Shown piece after piece: positions 9,271 through 16,769 of a DNA stretch of 64,000 nucleotides. Both the position numbers and the translations under genes were made by a program. Origin of the DNA: Butyricicoccus_B sp017886875 (lineage in GTDB: Bacteria > Bacillota > Clostridia > Oscillospirales > Butyricicoccaceae); contig OZ007036.1 of NCBI GenBank assembly GCA_963931655.1, positions 1,364,001 to 1,428,000 on the forward strand. Reading direction: 5' to 3'. Numbering within the stretch: the first letter of the stretch is position 1; each line of letters begins with the position of its first letter. The notes below the pieces were generated by a model. The model worked only from the letters and a program-made list of their open reading frames with translations. It did no database searches and was not told the DNA's origin.

Positions 9271-11141
9271 TAACTTTCAAGCTCCTCACTTAATTTTTCC
9301 CATTCTTCCATTTTTTCAAGTAAATTCATTTCAAGTTCTTCTTTTTGATTTAAAAGCTCCATAAGCTTATTGGCATCGGCTGCTGATTTATTTATAAGCT
9401 CATCAAGTTTAGTTTGCTCATTTTCAAGATTTGTTATCTCTCTTTCAAGCACATTAAGACGTTTACTTATATTTTTAGTGCCGCCCTTTGGTTTTGGCTT
9501 TTCTTTTTTCTCCTGTTTTTTTATAACAGGCTCACTTGCCTTTAACCTTTCACGATAATTTAGAAAATCAGCATAAGAACCAGAAAAATCTATATATTTA
9601 CCATTTTCCAAATAAATAACTCTGGTTGCAAAACGCTCAACAAAATATCTGTCATGGGATACAAATAAAAGTGTGCCTGTAAAAGCCTCTACAGCCTCCT
9701 CAATCCATTCTCTGCTCATTAAATCAAGATGGTTAGTAGGCTCGTCCAAAATAAGCATATTAAGAGGGTCATACATAAGTTCACAAAGTCTTAAACGGCT
9801 TTTTTCACCGCCTGATAACTTGTTTACTATTTTGAGTTGGTCTTCACCTGAAAACTGAAAAGCACCTAATCTATTTCTAGCTGTTTGCATAGTTACATTT
9901 TTATCATAAATAAGTGTATCTATGAGGTTGCGATTTTCATTTTCAAATTTGACTTGCTGAGGAAGATATGCGGGACGTAAACCAACCCCCTTTTTTATTG
10001 TGCCATCATCTGCTATTTCTTCACCTAATAAAATTTTAAGAAGTGTTGTTTTACCTGCACCATTATCACCTAATATTGCAACACGTTCACCATTTCGCAC
10101 ATTAAATGTTACATTTTGTAATATAACTCTATTATTATAACTTTTGGTAATATTTTTTACTTTTAATACTTCCTCAGTTTCATAATTAGGGTCACCAAAC
10201 GAAACATTCATACGTTTATTTTTCTTTGGTCTATCCGTTACTTTCATTCGTGCAATACGTTTATCAATAGATGCAGCACGTTTTGCTAAATGCTCTGTTC
10301 CATGCTCATGCATAATTCTGGAAACAGCTTCAAGACGTTTCATTTCTGCCATTTGATTTTCATGCTCACGCATTTTCTGCTCATATCTTCGTTCACGCTC
10401 AACAGCATAAAACGAATAAGAGCCTGCATAAAATTCAATTTTATGGTCACTTACTTCTATAATGCGTTCACAGCACTGGTCAAGAAAATAACGGTCATGA
10501 GATACAGTAACAATAGTACCTGCATAGCTTTCGAGATAATCACCAAGCCAGCGAACAGCGTCCATATCAAGATGGTTAGTAGGCTCATCAAGTAATAAAA
10601 TATCGGTTTGCTCCAAAATAATACGAGCTAGATTTATTCTAGTTTTTTCACCGCCTGAGAGCTGGTTAAAAGGCTGTATTCTACGCTCTTTTGGAATATC
10701 TAAGCCATTACAAACCTTATCTATTTCAAAATCACGGTTATAACCTCCCATAGCGTCCAGTTTTTGCTGACAAATGCCATATCTTCTGAGCAAATCCTCA
10801 TTTTCAGGCTCAAGGCTCATTTTATACTCAAGCTCTTTCATTTGAGCTTCTATAACATGAGCATCTTTAAAAGCGGTTTTTAACACATCTTCAACTGTTG
10901 TATGCTCTGGATAAGAAGGCATCTGGTCAATCATTCCGACTGTTCTTCCATCACCTATTGAAACAATGCCGCTATCATAATCAAGTCTACCAGCTAAGAT
11001 ATGCAAAAGTGTTGTTTTTCCTGCACCGTTTGCACCTAAAATAGCGATTTTTTCACCTGACTGAACATCAAATGTTATATCAGATAAAATAAGCTTATCG
11101 CCATAATATTTGGTCAAATTTTGTACTGTAATATCAGCCAA
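9270..11141 (-). CDS. ABC-F family ATPase (YdiF/Uup-like)
   Basis: Soluble twin-ATPase protein that acts on the ribosome rather than in transport. Two ABC domains each show Walker A (GANGAGKTTLLHIL; GDNGAGKTTLLKIL), LSGGEK and LLLDEPTNHLDM/LILDEPTNHLDL, joined by a charged linker, with a C-terminal coiled coil from about residue 550. The long frame begins at 11183, but the family N-terminus ADITVQNLTKYYG implies TTG 11141 as start, giving 623 residues. Its 5' flank is the right end of a TnpB element, and a short reading frame (11149-11175) ends seven bases before the TTG. Promoter and translation may therefore depend on the insertion. It is a housekeeping-like, not clearly resistance-type, member. 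Confidence 0.9.
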   Translation of the reverse strand: MADITVQNLTKYYGDKLILSDITFDVQSGEKIAILGANGAGKTTLLHILAGRLDYDSGIVSIGDGRTVGMIDQMPSYPEHTTVEDVLKTAFKDAHVIEAQMKELEYKMSLEPENEDLLRRYGICQQKLDAMGGYNRDFEIDKVCNGLDIPKERRIQPFNQLSGGEKTRINLARIILEQTDILLLDEPTNHLDMDAVRWLGDYLESYAGTIVTVSHDRYFLDQCCERIIEVSDHKIEFYAGSYSFYAVERERRYEQKMREHENQMAEMKRLEAVSRIMHEHGTEHLAKRAASIDKRIARMKVTDRPKKNKRMNVSFGDPNYETEEVLKVKNITKSYNNRVILQNVTFNVRNGERVAILGDNGAGKTTLLKILLGEEIADDGTIKKGVGLRPAYLPQQVKFENENRNLIDTLIYDKNVTMQTARNRLGAFQFSGEDQLKIVNKLSGGEKSRLRLCELMYDPLNMLILDEPTNHLDLMSREWIEEAVEAFTGTLLFVSHDRYFVERFATRVIYLENGKYIDFSGSYADFLNYRERLKASEPVIKKQEKKEKPKPKGGTKNISKRLNVLEREITNLENEQTKLDELINKSAADANKLMELLNQKEELEMNLLEKMEEWEKLSEELES

Positions 11142-11148
11142 AATATAA

Positions 11149-11175
11149 TCAATCCTTTTCTTTATATTGTGACAT
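11149..11175 (-). CDS. Possible 8-residue leader peptide ahead of the ABC-F gene
   Basis: ATG 11175 lies five bases after AGGAGGTG, the best Shine-Dalgarno match in this region, and encodes MSQYKEKD before TGA. The next base block of seven leads to the TTG start of the ABC-F protein. The Shine-Dalgarno and the ATG are in the IS right-end hairpin region. It may couple translation into the ABC-F gene, or be chance. Confidence 0.3.
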   Translation of the reverse strand: MSQYKEKD

Positions 11176-11290
11176 ACTCTCACCTCCTATGCAAGCATAG
11201 AGAGGTGGGGCTTCTCGCTCAAGTATACTACTGTATACAGTATCAACGAGCTATCCCCATGTGTCCCATGGTTCTATTGTGTTATGCGTT
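11169..11290 (-). ncRNA. Omega (reRNA) guide RNA scaffold of the TnpB element
   Basis: On the minus strand, right after the tnpB stop, the sequence shows features of TnpB-associated omega RNAs: GGGACACATGGGGATAGC, a stem closed by GCTCG/CGAGC containing the palindrome ACTGTATACAGT, then GAGAAGCCCC and a terminal hairpin CACCTCTCTATG/CATAGGAGGTG. The family is known to overlap the end of tnpB and to use sequence just outside the right end as guide. Here that guide would begin at about 11168 and read AATATAAAGAAAAGG into the ABC-F leader. Boundaries are by analogy. Confidence 0.65.
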
Positions 11291-12376
11291 TACTAATCGC
11301 ACACCCTCATTTCTAATATTAATTGCAGCATTTACATCTCTGTTGTGATGTGTTTTGCAGTTTGGACAATCCCATTGTCTAATGGATAGTTTTTTGGTAT
11401 CGGGATTTTTATAACCACATGCATTGCAAATTTGCGAACTTGCAAAGAATTTATCAATTTTTACAAGCTGCTTTCCCATATCTTCTAGCTTATATTTAAG
11501 ATATGTAGTAAACATACCCCAACCATTATCATGTACAGATTTGCCAAAGTTTAGCGACTGTGACATAGCTTTCATATTTAGATTTTCAATACATACACAA
11601 TCATAGACATTGGCTATCTGTCTTGATAGCTTGTGCAGAAAATCTTTTCTTTGGTTTGTAACCTTTTCATGCAGAATTGCAATCTTTTTACGTTGTTTAT
11701 CACAGTTTTTTGAACCCTTTTGCATTTTAGACAACTTTCTTTGCTCTCTTTTTAGTGTTTTTTCTGCATTTCGATAATATTTAGGGTAACAAGGTTCACT
11801 CCCATTGCTATCTACATATAATTCGTGCATAGAGTAATCAAGTCCTAAAAATGTTTTAGGTTCTTTCTTTGTTGTTATGCTATCGTATTCAAAAAGTACG
11901 CTTGCAAAATATTTACCGCTAGGACTTTGGCTTACTGTTACAGATTTTAATTTGTAATCTGCCCGTATATTGCGATGTTGTTTTATTTTTACCTTGCCAA
12001 GTTTAGGTAGAACAATACAACCATCAATAAGTTTTATATTGCCATTTGTGCAGTTGGTTGTATAACTTCTATTATTAGATTTCTTAGACTTGAATTTGGG
12101 AAAACCAATACTTTTAGAGCGAAAAAAGTTATTATATGCCGTTTGTAAATTTAGTTGTGCATTAGCAAGTGCAAGGCTATCAACTTCTTTTAACCACTCG
12201 AACTCTTTTTTATATTGAGCTGGTGTGTTGTTAAGTTTTTTACCTGTATTTTTATAATGCTCAATCTTATCGGCAAGCATTTTATTATAGATGAAACGAA
12301 CACAACCAAATGTTTTGGTAAGCAATTCTTTTTGTTCTGCATTAGGGTAAATTCTAAACTTATAGGCTTTGTTCAT
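11282..12376 (-). CDS. tnpB: TnpB RNA-guided nuclease
   Basis: RNA-guided DNA nuclease of IS605-type elements, ancestor-like to Cas12, which cuts at element-free target sites and so favours element retention. At 364 residues it is full length and unbroken. Seen: N-terminal HTH domain starting KAYKFRIYPNAEQ, the beta-barrel/RuvC core with the three acidic residues in GLDYSMHELYVD, VCIENLNMK and HNRDVNAAINI, and a zinc ribbon with CNACGY and CPNC. All catalytic residues are present. The ATG follows AAGGTGAAAAGGT. Its 3' end is continuous with the omega RNA scaffold. No tnpA partner is seen within the window. Confidence 0.93.
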   Translation of the reverse strand: MNKAYKFRIYPNAEQKELLTKTFGCVRFIYNKMLADKIEHYKNTGKKLNNTPAQYKKEFEWLKEVDSLALANAQLNLQTAYNNFFRSKSIGFPKFKSKKSNNRSYTTNCTNGNIKLIDGCIVLPKLGKVKIKQHRNIRADYKLKSVTVSQSPSGKYFASVLFEYDSITTKKEPKTFLGLDYSMHELYVDSNGSEPCYPKYYRNAEKTLKREQRKLSKMQKGSKNCDKQRKKIAILHEKVTNQRKDFLHKLSRQIANVYDCVCIENLNMKAMSQSLNFGKSVHDNGWGMFTTYLKYKLEDMGKQLVKIDKFFASSQICNACGYKNPDTKKLSIRQWDCPNCKTHHNRDVNAAINIRNEGVRLVNA

Positions 12377-12395
12377 ACCTTTTCACCTTGGCTTT

Positions 12396-12475
12396 CGATA
12401 TACTTTTTATTATATCTATTGATACACCACATTTATTCAGACTTTTTGATATTATCAACTGAATTTAGTATATCG
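12396..12475. repeat. Nested inverted repeats at the left end of the TnpB element
   Basis: Outer arms CGATATACT (12396-12404) and AGTATATCG (12467-12475) are perfect 9-base inverted repeats. They enclose a second hairpin, ATTCAG (12435-12440) with CTGAAT (12459-12464), containing TTGATATTATCAA. Such subterminal foldbacks are typical of IS605-family left ends recognised as single strands. Confidence 0.65.
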
Positions 12476-12560
12476 CAATTTTTGTATGTTTTCTAGTAAT
12501 ATGATGTAATTAATCACACCACTTTAGAAGTAAGTACAGGAATTCTTGCTAAGTTTAGTT

Positions 12561-12598
12561 AAAAAAAGCCGCAGCAGGCAAAAATAAACCTGTGCGGC
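12561..12598 (-). terminator. Intrinsic terminator after the GDPD-like gene
   Basis: On the minus strand GCCGCACAGG and CCTGCTGCGGC form a GC-rich stem with a 10-base loop followed by seven T. It closes the cyclophilin/GDPD-like operon just outside the TnpB insertion. Confidence 0.92.
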
Positions 12599-12611
12599 TG
12601 TTATCTGCTTT

Positions 12612-13337
12612 TTATTCAGCATTCATAATTTGAGCTAGTTGTGGTAGCAGTGCTGAAGCTACATCAGGTCTATCAGTTTCGATAAAGTTTACGCCCTGAC
12701 GATACATTTTAGCCATTTCCTCTGGGTCAGATGTAGACTTAGAAGCGAGGAATAAACCACAAAGTAAAGCCTGTTCACAAAGTGTAGGGGTTAAAAGTTT
12801 AGGTTCGGCTCTAATGCCGAAAAGACCTGTTTGCTGGGCAAACTGAACAAGAGTTGCAGTTTCCTCCATAGGAGCGTTAAGCTCTGCCATAACATGCAGC
12901 TCTGGGTGTTGATTTACAATTCTTGCAGCATTTGCAGGGTCTAAGCCGCCTATATAAGACTGCTCAAGGTAGTTAGACTGACGCAATGCAATCATTGCCT
13001 GCATACACACCTGAGGGCTTTTAATTTCAATTCCAATTTTTCTTCCGCAGGATTTAGCAAGCTCTACTGCTTGACCTACTGCGACCATTTTAGGAAACAT
13101 GCGACGCAGTGAAAAGAAATCCGTTTCATTTACTGCATGGAAAGTGCTGTCATCAGTGGTAAAGCCACCATTTGTGCAAAGTACAGCAATGCCGTCCTCG
13201 GTGGTGTCCAGTGCAATAATGCAGCCGCTCGCCCCGTTTTCATTGCCCACCATAATTGATTCAAGGCTATCTGGATTTGTATTCATGCAACCATGTGCGG
13301 ACATAATAAATTGATTTCGATTGGTGTAGTGCATCAT
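12612..13337 (-). CDS. Glycerophosphodiester phosphodiesterase-like protein, catalytic residues degenerate
   Basis: A 241-residue TIM-barrel protein that aligns over its length with GDPD enzymes: AHGCMN at the position of AHRGxx, GASGCIIALDTTEDGIAVL at GADGIELDVxxTKDGxxVV, a central IGIEIKSP strand like the IEIK motif, and a closing GVNFIETDRPD. The usual catalytic and metal residues are altered: the Arg after the first His is Gly, the Glu and Asp of the ELD strand are Ile and Ala, and the second His-Asp is Thr-Asn. It is therefore probably not a classical phosphodiesterase. It lies 21 bases after the cyclophilin gene in one operon. Confidence 0.75.
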   Translation of the reverse strand: MMHYTNRNQFIMSAHGCMNTNPDSLESIMVGNENGASGCIIALDTTEDGIAVLCTNGGFTTDDSTFHAVNETDFFSLRRMFPKMVAVGQAVELAKSCGRKIGIEIKSPQVCMQAMIALRQSNYLEQSYIGGLDPANAARIVNQHPELHVMAELNAPMEETATLVQFAQQTGLFGIRAEPKLLTPTLCEQALLCGLFLASKSTSDPEEMAKMYRQGVNFIETDRPDVASALLPQLAQIMNAE

Positions 13338-13358
13338 GCTCTGTACGCCTCTTTTTAA

Positions 13359-13877
13359 TTAGATTTTTTCTGGTTCTGGATAAGTTTCGCCGAAAGTATC
13401 AACAGTAACCTTTTTCATTTTCTGCTCCTGACGAGGACGGTCATGCCAATCTCTAGGAGTGTTAACGATTTCGTCAGCAACTTCCATACCTTCGATAACC
13501 ATACCGAAAGAAGCATAATCACCATCAAGATGAGGTGAATCCTCTGTCATAATAAAGAACTGAGAACCAGCAGAATCTGGAACAGCAGTTCTAGCCATAC
13601 TTAAAACACCACGAGTATGGTTTAAATCATTTTGGAAACCATTAGATGTAAATTCACCCTTGATTTCATAATCTGGGCCACCCATGCCAGTGCCTTGTGG
13701 GTCACCGCCCTGAATCATAAATCCAGGGATAACACGATGGAAGATAGTACCATCATAGAAACCTTTGTTAATAAGAGAGATAAAGTTATTTACTGTATTA
13801 GGAGCAACATTAGGATAAAGCTCTGCTTTAATAATGCCGCCATTTTCCATCTCGATAGTAACGATTGGATTTGCCAT
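13359..13877 (-). CDS. Cyclophilin-type peptidyl-prolyl cis-trans isomerase
   Basis: Cytoplasmic single-domain cyclophilin that speeds proline isomerisation. From the chosen ATG (13877, preceded by CAGGAGTG) it has 172 residues, a normal size. Seen: catalytic Arg in FHRVIPGFMIQGGDP, the GSQFFI strand with the substrate-binding Gln and Phe, and the LDGDYASFGMVIEGM loop. The upstream nine codons in the longer frame have no ribosome binding site and are left out. First gene of an operon with the GDPD-like gene; no signal peptide is present. Substrates cannot be inferred. Confidence 0.93.
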   Translation of the reverse strand: MANPIVTIEMENGGIIKAELYPNVAPNTVNNFISLINKGFYDGTIFHRVIPGFMIQGGDPQGTGMGGPDYEIKGEFTSNGFQNDLNHTRGVLSMARTAVPDSAGSQFFIMTEDSPHLDGDYASFGMVIEGMEVADEIVNTPRDWHDRPRQEQKMKKVTVDTFGETYPEPEKI

Positions 13878-14097
13878 TATATTTTCACTCCTGAATATAA
13901 ACAAATTTCACCATACATTTTTAGTATAGCCTATATTAAGTATTTTAACAAAGGTTTGCCTATGTTACAAGTGAAACTATATTCTTTTTTTCTCTCTTTT
14001 GCATAATTTGCGTATTTCGGACGTATTCACGCCAAAATTTATTATAATCGTGTTTGTAGTTTTGGCACAGTTGACAATATTTTATAAACCTTATTTT

Positions 14098-14106
14098 TGT
14101 TATAAT
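14098..14106 (+). promoter_or_regulatory. Extended -10 promoter for the 14148 membrane-protein operon
   Basis: TGTTATAAT is a consensus extended -10 element, 42 bases before the start codon. TTGACA at 14071 is 24 bases upstream, too far to serve as the -35. Confidence 0.55.
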
Positions 14107-14147
14107 GTACATATCTTTGTATGGATATTTATTTTGGAGGCGATATA

Positions 14148-14957
14148 ATGAATTTAACCGTTTTTCTGCCGATTTTAGCCGTTTTATTCGGTATATTGGG
14201 TGGAATTTTCAGAGGTCTAAGCCTTTTAAATGGTTATGAACCACAAACACATCTTCCGATACCTGATAACAATTTTCAGCTAATGCTTATTATTTTATCA
14301 GTTGTTTCAGTTATTATTTTATTGATTTTATGTTCAAGAGTTAAATTTTCAAATATTCCCGAATTTGAAAAAGCATTTATAAATGAAACCGCTGGTTATA
14401 AAACCATTTGTGTGTTATCTGCTTTAATTATAAGCTTATGTGGTGCAGGTGGTTTTTATTTTGCATTAACAAGCAATCAAAAAAGCGTTTATTCACATAT
14501 AACTGAGTTTCCCTTATGGATACTTGCAGTATTTACAGGTATTGCAATAATTGGTTTAACAAGCTCAAAAAAGAATATAACTGAATCAAATGCATATTTT
14601 ACACTTATTCCTATGTTTTGGGCAGCTTTTGACCTTATAGTTATTTTTAAAAACAATTCTTCTTCGCCATTTGTAGGTTATTATAGTTTTGAGCTTATGC
14701 CATCAATCTTTTTAACACTTGCTTTTTATGCCTTTGCTTCATTTTTATATTCAAAGCCTAAGCCTAGATTTATGTTATTTGTAAGTTCTCTTGCAATAGT
14801 TTTTAGCTTAGTTTGTGTTATTGGCACTGCTATGGCTCATATTTCAAATCCTTCTCTATGGGCATTTAATATGCAAACACTTATGCGTGTTGGCTGTCTT
14901 TTAGGCTCAGCATTATATTTATTAGCTATCAATCTAAATCTTTGTAAAAACATATGA
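14148..14957 (+). CDS. Polytopic membrane protein of unknown function
   Basis: Not recognised. From ATG 14148 (preceded by TTGGAGGCGATATA) it has 269 residues, nearly all in hydrophobic helices: about eight membrane segments, the first at residues 3-25, with short polar loops such as SRVKFSNIPEFEKAF and a Lys/Pro loop SKPKPRF. It lacks motifs of known transporters. It overlaps the HxlR regulator by four bases (ATGA), so both are made from one transcript. The pairing suggests a role in a response the regulator controls, perhaps redox or toxic aldehyde stress, as for other HxlR loci; that is inference. Confidence 0.75.
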   Translation: MNLTVFLPILAVLFGILGGIFRGLSLLNGYEPQTHLPIPDNNFQLMLIILSVVSVIILLILCSRVKFSNIPEFEKAFINETAGYKTICVLSALIISLCGAGGFYFALTSNQKSVYSHITEFPLWILAVFTGIAIIGLTSSKKNITESNAYFTLIPMFWAAFDLIVIFKNNSSSPFVGYYSFELMPSIFLTLAFYAFASFLYSKPKPRFMLFVSSLAIVFSLVCVIGTAMAHISNPSLWAFNMQTLMRVGCLLGSALYLLAINLNLCKNI

Positions 14958-15313
14958 AAATAAGAGAAACTTATACATGTCCACTAGAGCTAGTGCATGA
15001 TATGATAAAAGGCAAATGGAAACCTATAATTTTATGGCGATTGCGTTTAGGTAAAACCAGTTTAGCACAGCTTGAACGTGATATAGAGGGCATAACACAA
15101 AAAATGTTACTTGAACAGCTCAAGGAGTTAACCGAATTTGGTTTTGTTGATAAAGAAGTATCCTCTGGTTATCCTTTAAAAACCGAATATTTTCTAACAA
15201 GCGAAAATGGTGAAAAAATACTCTGTGCTCTTAAAATAATGCAGGAAATCGGTATTGATTATATGAAAAAACACGATATGCATGATGTGCTTCGTGAAAA
15301 AGGACTGATTTAA
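14954..15313 (+). CDS. HxlR-family winged-helix regulator
   Basis: Transcription factor of 119 residues. Seen: the conserved opening CPLELVHDMIKGKWKPIILW, the wHTH core with LERDIEGITQKMLLEQLKEL, and FGFVDKEVSSGYPLKTEYFLT, all standard for HxlR/YodB proteins. The first Cys, used for redox sensing in several members, is present at about residue 9. It is coupled to the upstream membrane protein gene by a four-base overlap. The PEBP gene that follows after 89 bases on the same strand is a likely target. Confidence 0.92.
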   Translation: MKIRETYTCPLELVHDMIKGKWKPIILWRLRLGKTSLAQLERDIEGITQKMLLEQLKELTEFGFVDKEVSSGYPLKTEYFLTSENGEKILCALKIMQEIGIDYMKKHDMHDVLREKGLI

Positions 15314-15317
15314 ACCA

Positions 15318-15337
15318 TACCCACAAAAAAGTGGGTA
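15318..15337. promoter_or_regulatory. Short hairpin or operator between HxlR and PEBP genes
   Basis: TACCCAC and GTGGGTA form a perfect seven-base inverted repeat with an A6 loop. It could be a weak terminator or an HxlR-type operator for the PEBP gene. A GATATAAT stretch at about 15359-15366 may be the -10. Confidence 0.4.
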
Positions 15338-15402
15338 ATTTACTAAATTTAAAATGCTTGATATAATAACCTCACTTAAAGAACTTAAGGAGGTTATTTT
15401 TT

Positions 15403-15906
15403 ATGAAGATTATAAGCGATGCTATTAAAAACGGAGTAATTGAAGATAAATACGGCAAACATGGTGAGCAGTTTAATGTAAATGGTGTACCTAGCTACTC
15501 AATACCTTTTGAAATTGTAGATGCACCAGAGGGCACAAAGAGCTTTGCACTGTTTTTAGAAGATAAAGACGCATGTCCAATCAGCGGTGGTTTCTCTTGG
15601 GTACATTGGGTTGCTGCTAATATCACAAGAACCAAAATCGAAGAAAATGAAAGCCTAACCGCAACCGATTTTGTACAGGGCTTAAATAGCTGGATTAGCA
15701 TGCAAGGTGGTCAGCAAGATAAAGAGCTTTCACGTTTCTATGGCGGTATGGCACCACCAAATGAGCCACACACATATGAACTTCACATCTATGCTCTTGA
15801 TTGCATGTTAGATTTACAAAACGGCTTTATGTTCCATGAGATGTTCAGACAGATGGACGGTCATGTGCTAGAGCAACAGACCATAAAAGGAGTGTATAGA
15901 CATTGA
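15403..15906 (+). CDS. YbhB/YbcL-type phosphatidylethanolamine-binding (PEBP) protein
   Basis: Small cytoplasmic protein of 167 residues in the Raf-kinase-inhibitor-like family. Seen: YSIPFEIVDAPEGTKSFALFLEDKDA with the DPDAP-like pocket altered to DKDACPISGG, the VHWVAANI strand, the YGGMAPPNEPHTYELHIYALD ligand-loop and a C-terminal helix. Bacterial members' ligand is not settled. It starts after AAGGAGGTTATTTTTT. The next gene starts inside its last codons, so they form one unit, and an HxlR regulator lies upstream. Confidence 0.88.
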   Translation: MKIISDAIKNGVIEDKYGKHGEQFNVNGVPSYSIPFEIVDAPEGTKSFALFLEDKDACPISGGFSWVHWVAANITRTKIEENESLTATDFVQGLNSWISMQGGQQDKELSRFYGGMAPPNEPHTYELHIYALDCMLDLQNGFMFHEMFRQMDGHVLEQQTIKGVYRH

Positions 15907-16169
15907 GTATTTTAGAGGCTATCATGTTACTTTGCTTTGGTGCTGCATGGCCTTTCTCAATCACACGCTCTATAAAGTCCAAGTCAACCCAAGGTAAAAG
16001 CTTAGGATTTCTCATTATTCTTATTGTAGGTTATATTGCTGGCATAACAAATAAGATTTTATATCATAATGATATTATTTTATATCTTTATATTTTAAAT
16101 TTAATTATGGTGTCAACCGATGCTGTGCTTTGGTTAAAAAATAGGAAATACGAACTTTCAAATAAATAA
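15903..16169 (+). CDS. Small PQ-loop-like membrane protein
   Basis: An 88-residue protein with three hydrophobic helices. The first helix ends in WPFSITRSIKSKSTQGKSLGF, which resembles the PQ-loop/SemiSWEET pattern of a helix-bending Pro followed by a K/R-S-x-S stretch. It starts at TTG 15903, overlapping the PEBP stop by four bases, with AAAGGAGTG about seven bases upstream. PQ-loop half-transporters pair to form a full channel; whether this one moves a sugar or another solute is unknown. A strong terminator follows. Confidence 0.75.
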   Translation: MSILEAIMLLCFGAAWPFSITRSIKSKSTQGKSLGFLIILIVGYIAGITNKILYHNDIILYLYILNLIMVSTDAVLWLKNRKYELSNK

Positions 16170-16176
16170 TGAAAAA

Positions 16177-16212
16177 ACGGTGTATAGATTTTATCTGTAT
16201 ACCGTTTTTTTA
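16177..16212 (+). terminator. Intrinsic terminator after the PQ-loop gene
   Basis: Arms ACGGTGTATAGA and TCTGTATACCGT pair with a single G-U, five-base loop, then seven T. Confidence 0.9.
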
Positions 16213-16265
16213 TTTGCTATAATATACTATAATATGATTACATAAAATAAAGGAGATATAAAACC

Positions 16266-16619
16266 ATGGGATTATTTATTTGTTATGAAAAATGTTCTAC
16301 CTGCAAGAAAGCTCAAAAATTTTTAGATGATAACAATATTTCATATGAAATTCGTGCCATTAAGGAGCAAAACCCTACAGTTGACGAGCTGAAACAGTGG
16401 CATAAAATAAGCGGTCTACCACTTAAACGTTTTTTCAATACCTCTGGTCAGCTTTATAGAGGTATGGAGTTATCAAAAAAACTCCCTGAAATGAGTGAAG
16501 ATGAACAATATAAAATACTGGCAAGTGATGGAATGCTTGTAAAACGTCCATTATTTATTGATGGTGATACTGTTTTAGTTGGTTTTAAAGAGGCTGAATG
16601 GTCTGAAAAATTAAAATAA
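16266..16619 (+). CDS. ArsC/Spx-family protein with CxxC
   Basis: Thioredoxin-fold protein of 117 residues in the ArsC-like superfamily. Seen: CYEKCSTCKKAQKFLDDN, with CSTC as the CxxC redox pair near residues 10-13, the conserved GLPLKRFFNTSG segment and a KRPLFIDGDTVLVGFKEAEW tail with the cis-Pro. This is the YffB/ArsC-like subgroup rather than true Spx, which normally has basic interaction residues for RNA polymerase. It is a single gene with AAAGGAGATAT upstream and a perfect terminator downstream. Reductase or regulator cannot be separated by sequence. Confidence 0.85.
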   Translation: MGLFICYEKCSTCKKAQKFLDDNNISYEIRAIKEQNPTVDELKQWHKISGLPLKRFFNTSGQLYRGMELSKKLPEMSEDEQYKILASDGMLVKRPLFIDGDTVLVGFKEAEWSEKLK

Positions 16620-16630
16620 ATCTGTTTTTC

Positions 16631-16664
16631 AAAGAGAAAATCTAAATTTTAGATTTTCTCTTTT
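16631..16664 (+). terminator. Intrinsic terminator after the ArsC-like gene
   Basis: AAAGAGAAAATCTA and TAGATTTTCTCTTT form a perfect 14-base stem around AATTT, followed by TT; it may work in both directions. Confidence 0.85.
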
Positions 16665-16695
16665 GTTATTTCACATAAACTACACATAAACTATA

Positions 16696-16742
16696 TTGAC
16701 TTATATTTATAGATATAATAAACTATGTTAATAGTTAACTAT
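16696..16742 (+). promoter_or_regulatory. Promoter and palindromic operator of the MarR/ABC exporter operon
   Basis: TTGACT (16696-16701), 17 bases, then TAAACT (16719-16724) forms a fair promoter. Just downstream ATAGTTAACTAT (16731-16742) is a perfect 12-base palindrome within AACTATGTTAATAGTTAACTATGTTT. Its position over the start site suits repression by the MarR protein encoded next. Confidence 0.6.
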
Positions 16743-16769
16743 GTTTACTATTTGAAAGGAGGTTATAAT

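Larger units (their letters stand above)
11169..12476 (-). mobile_element. IS200/IS605-type element carrying only tnpB (IS1341-like)
   Basis: A roughly 1.3 kb insertion between the ABC-F gene and the GDPD-like gene. It consists of an intact tnpB, a right end with hairpin (11181-11207) and a left end with nested inverted repeats (12396-12475). No tnpA transposase is present, so movement would need one in trans. The right boundary is placed after GTATGTCAC on the minus strand by resemblance to related right ends; the left boundary is only approximate. There are no terminal inverted repeats or target duplications, as expected for this single-strand-transposing group. Confidence 0.75.

Noticed and set aside
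13963..13978. parS-like TGTTACAAGTGAAACT
   Set aside because: Only 13/16 and the core is CAAGTG, so the symmetric centre is lost.
14071..14106. TTGACA...TATAAT promoter
   Set aside because: Spacing of 24 bases is too long; the extended -10 alone is used.
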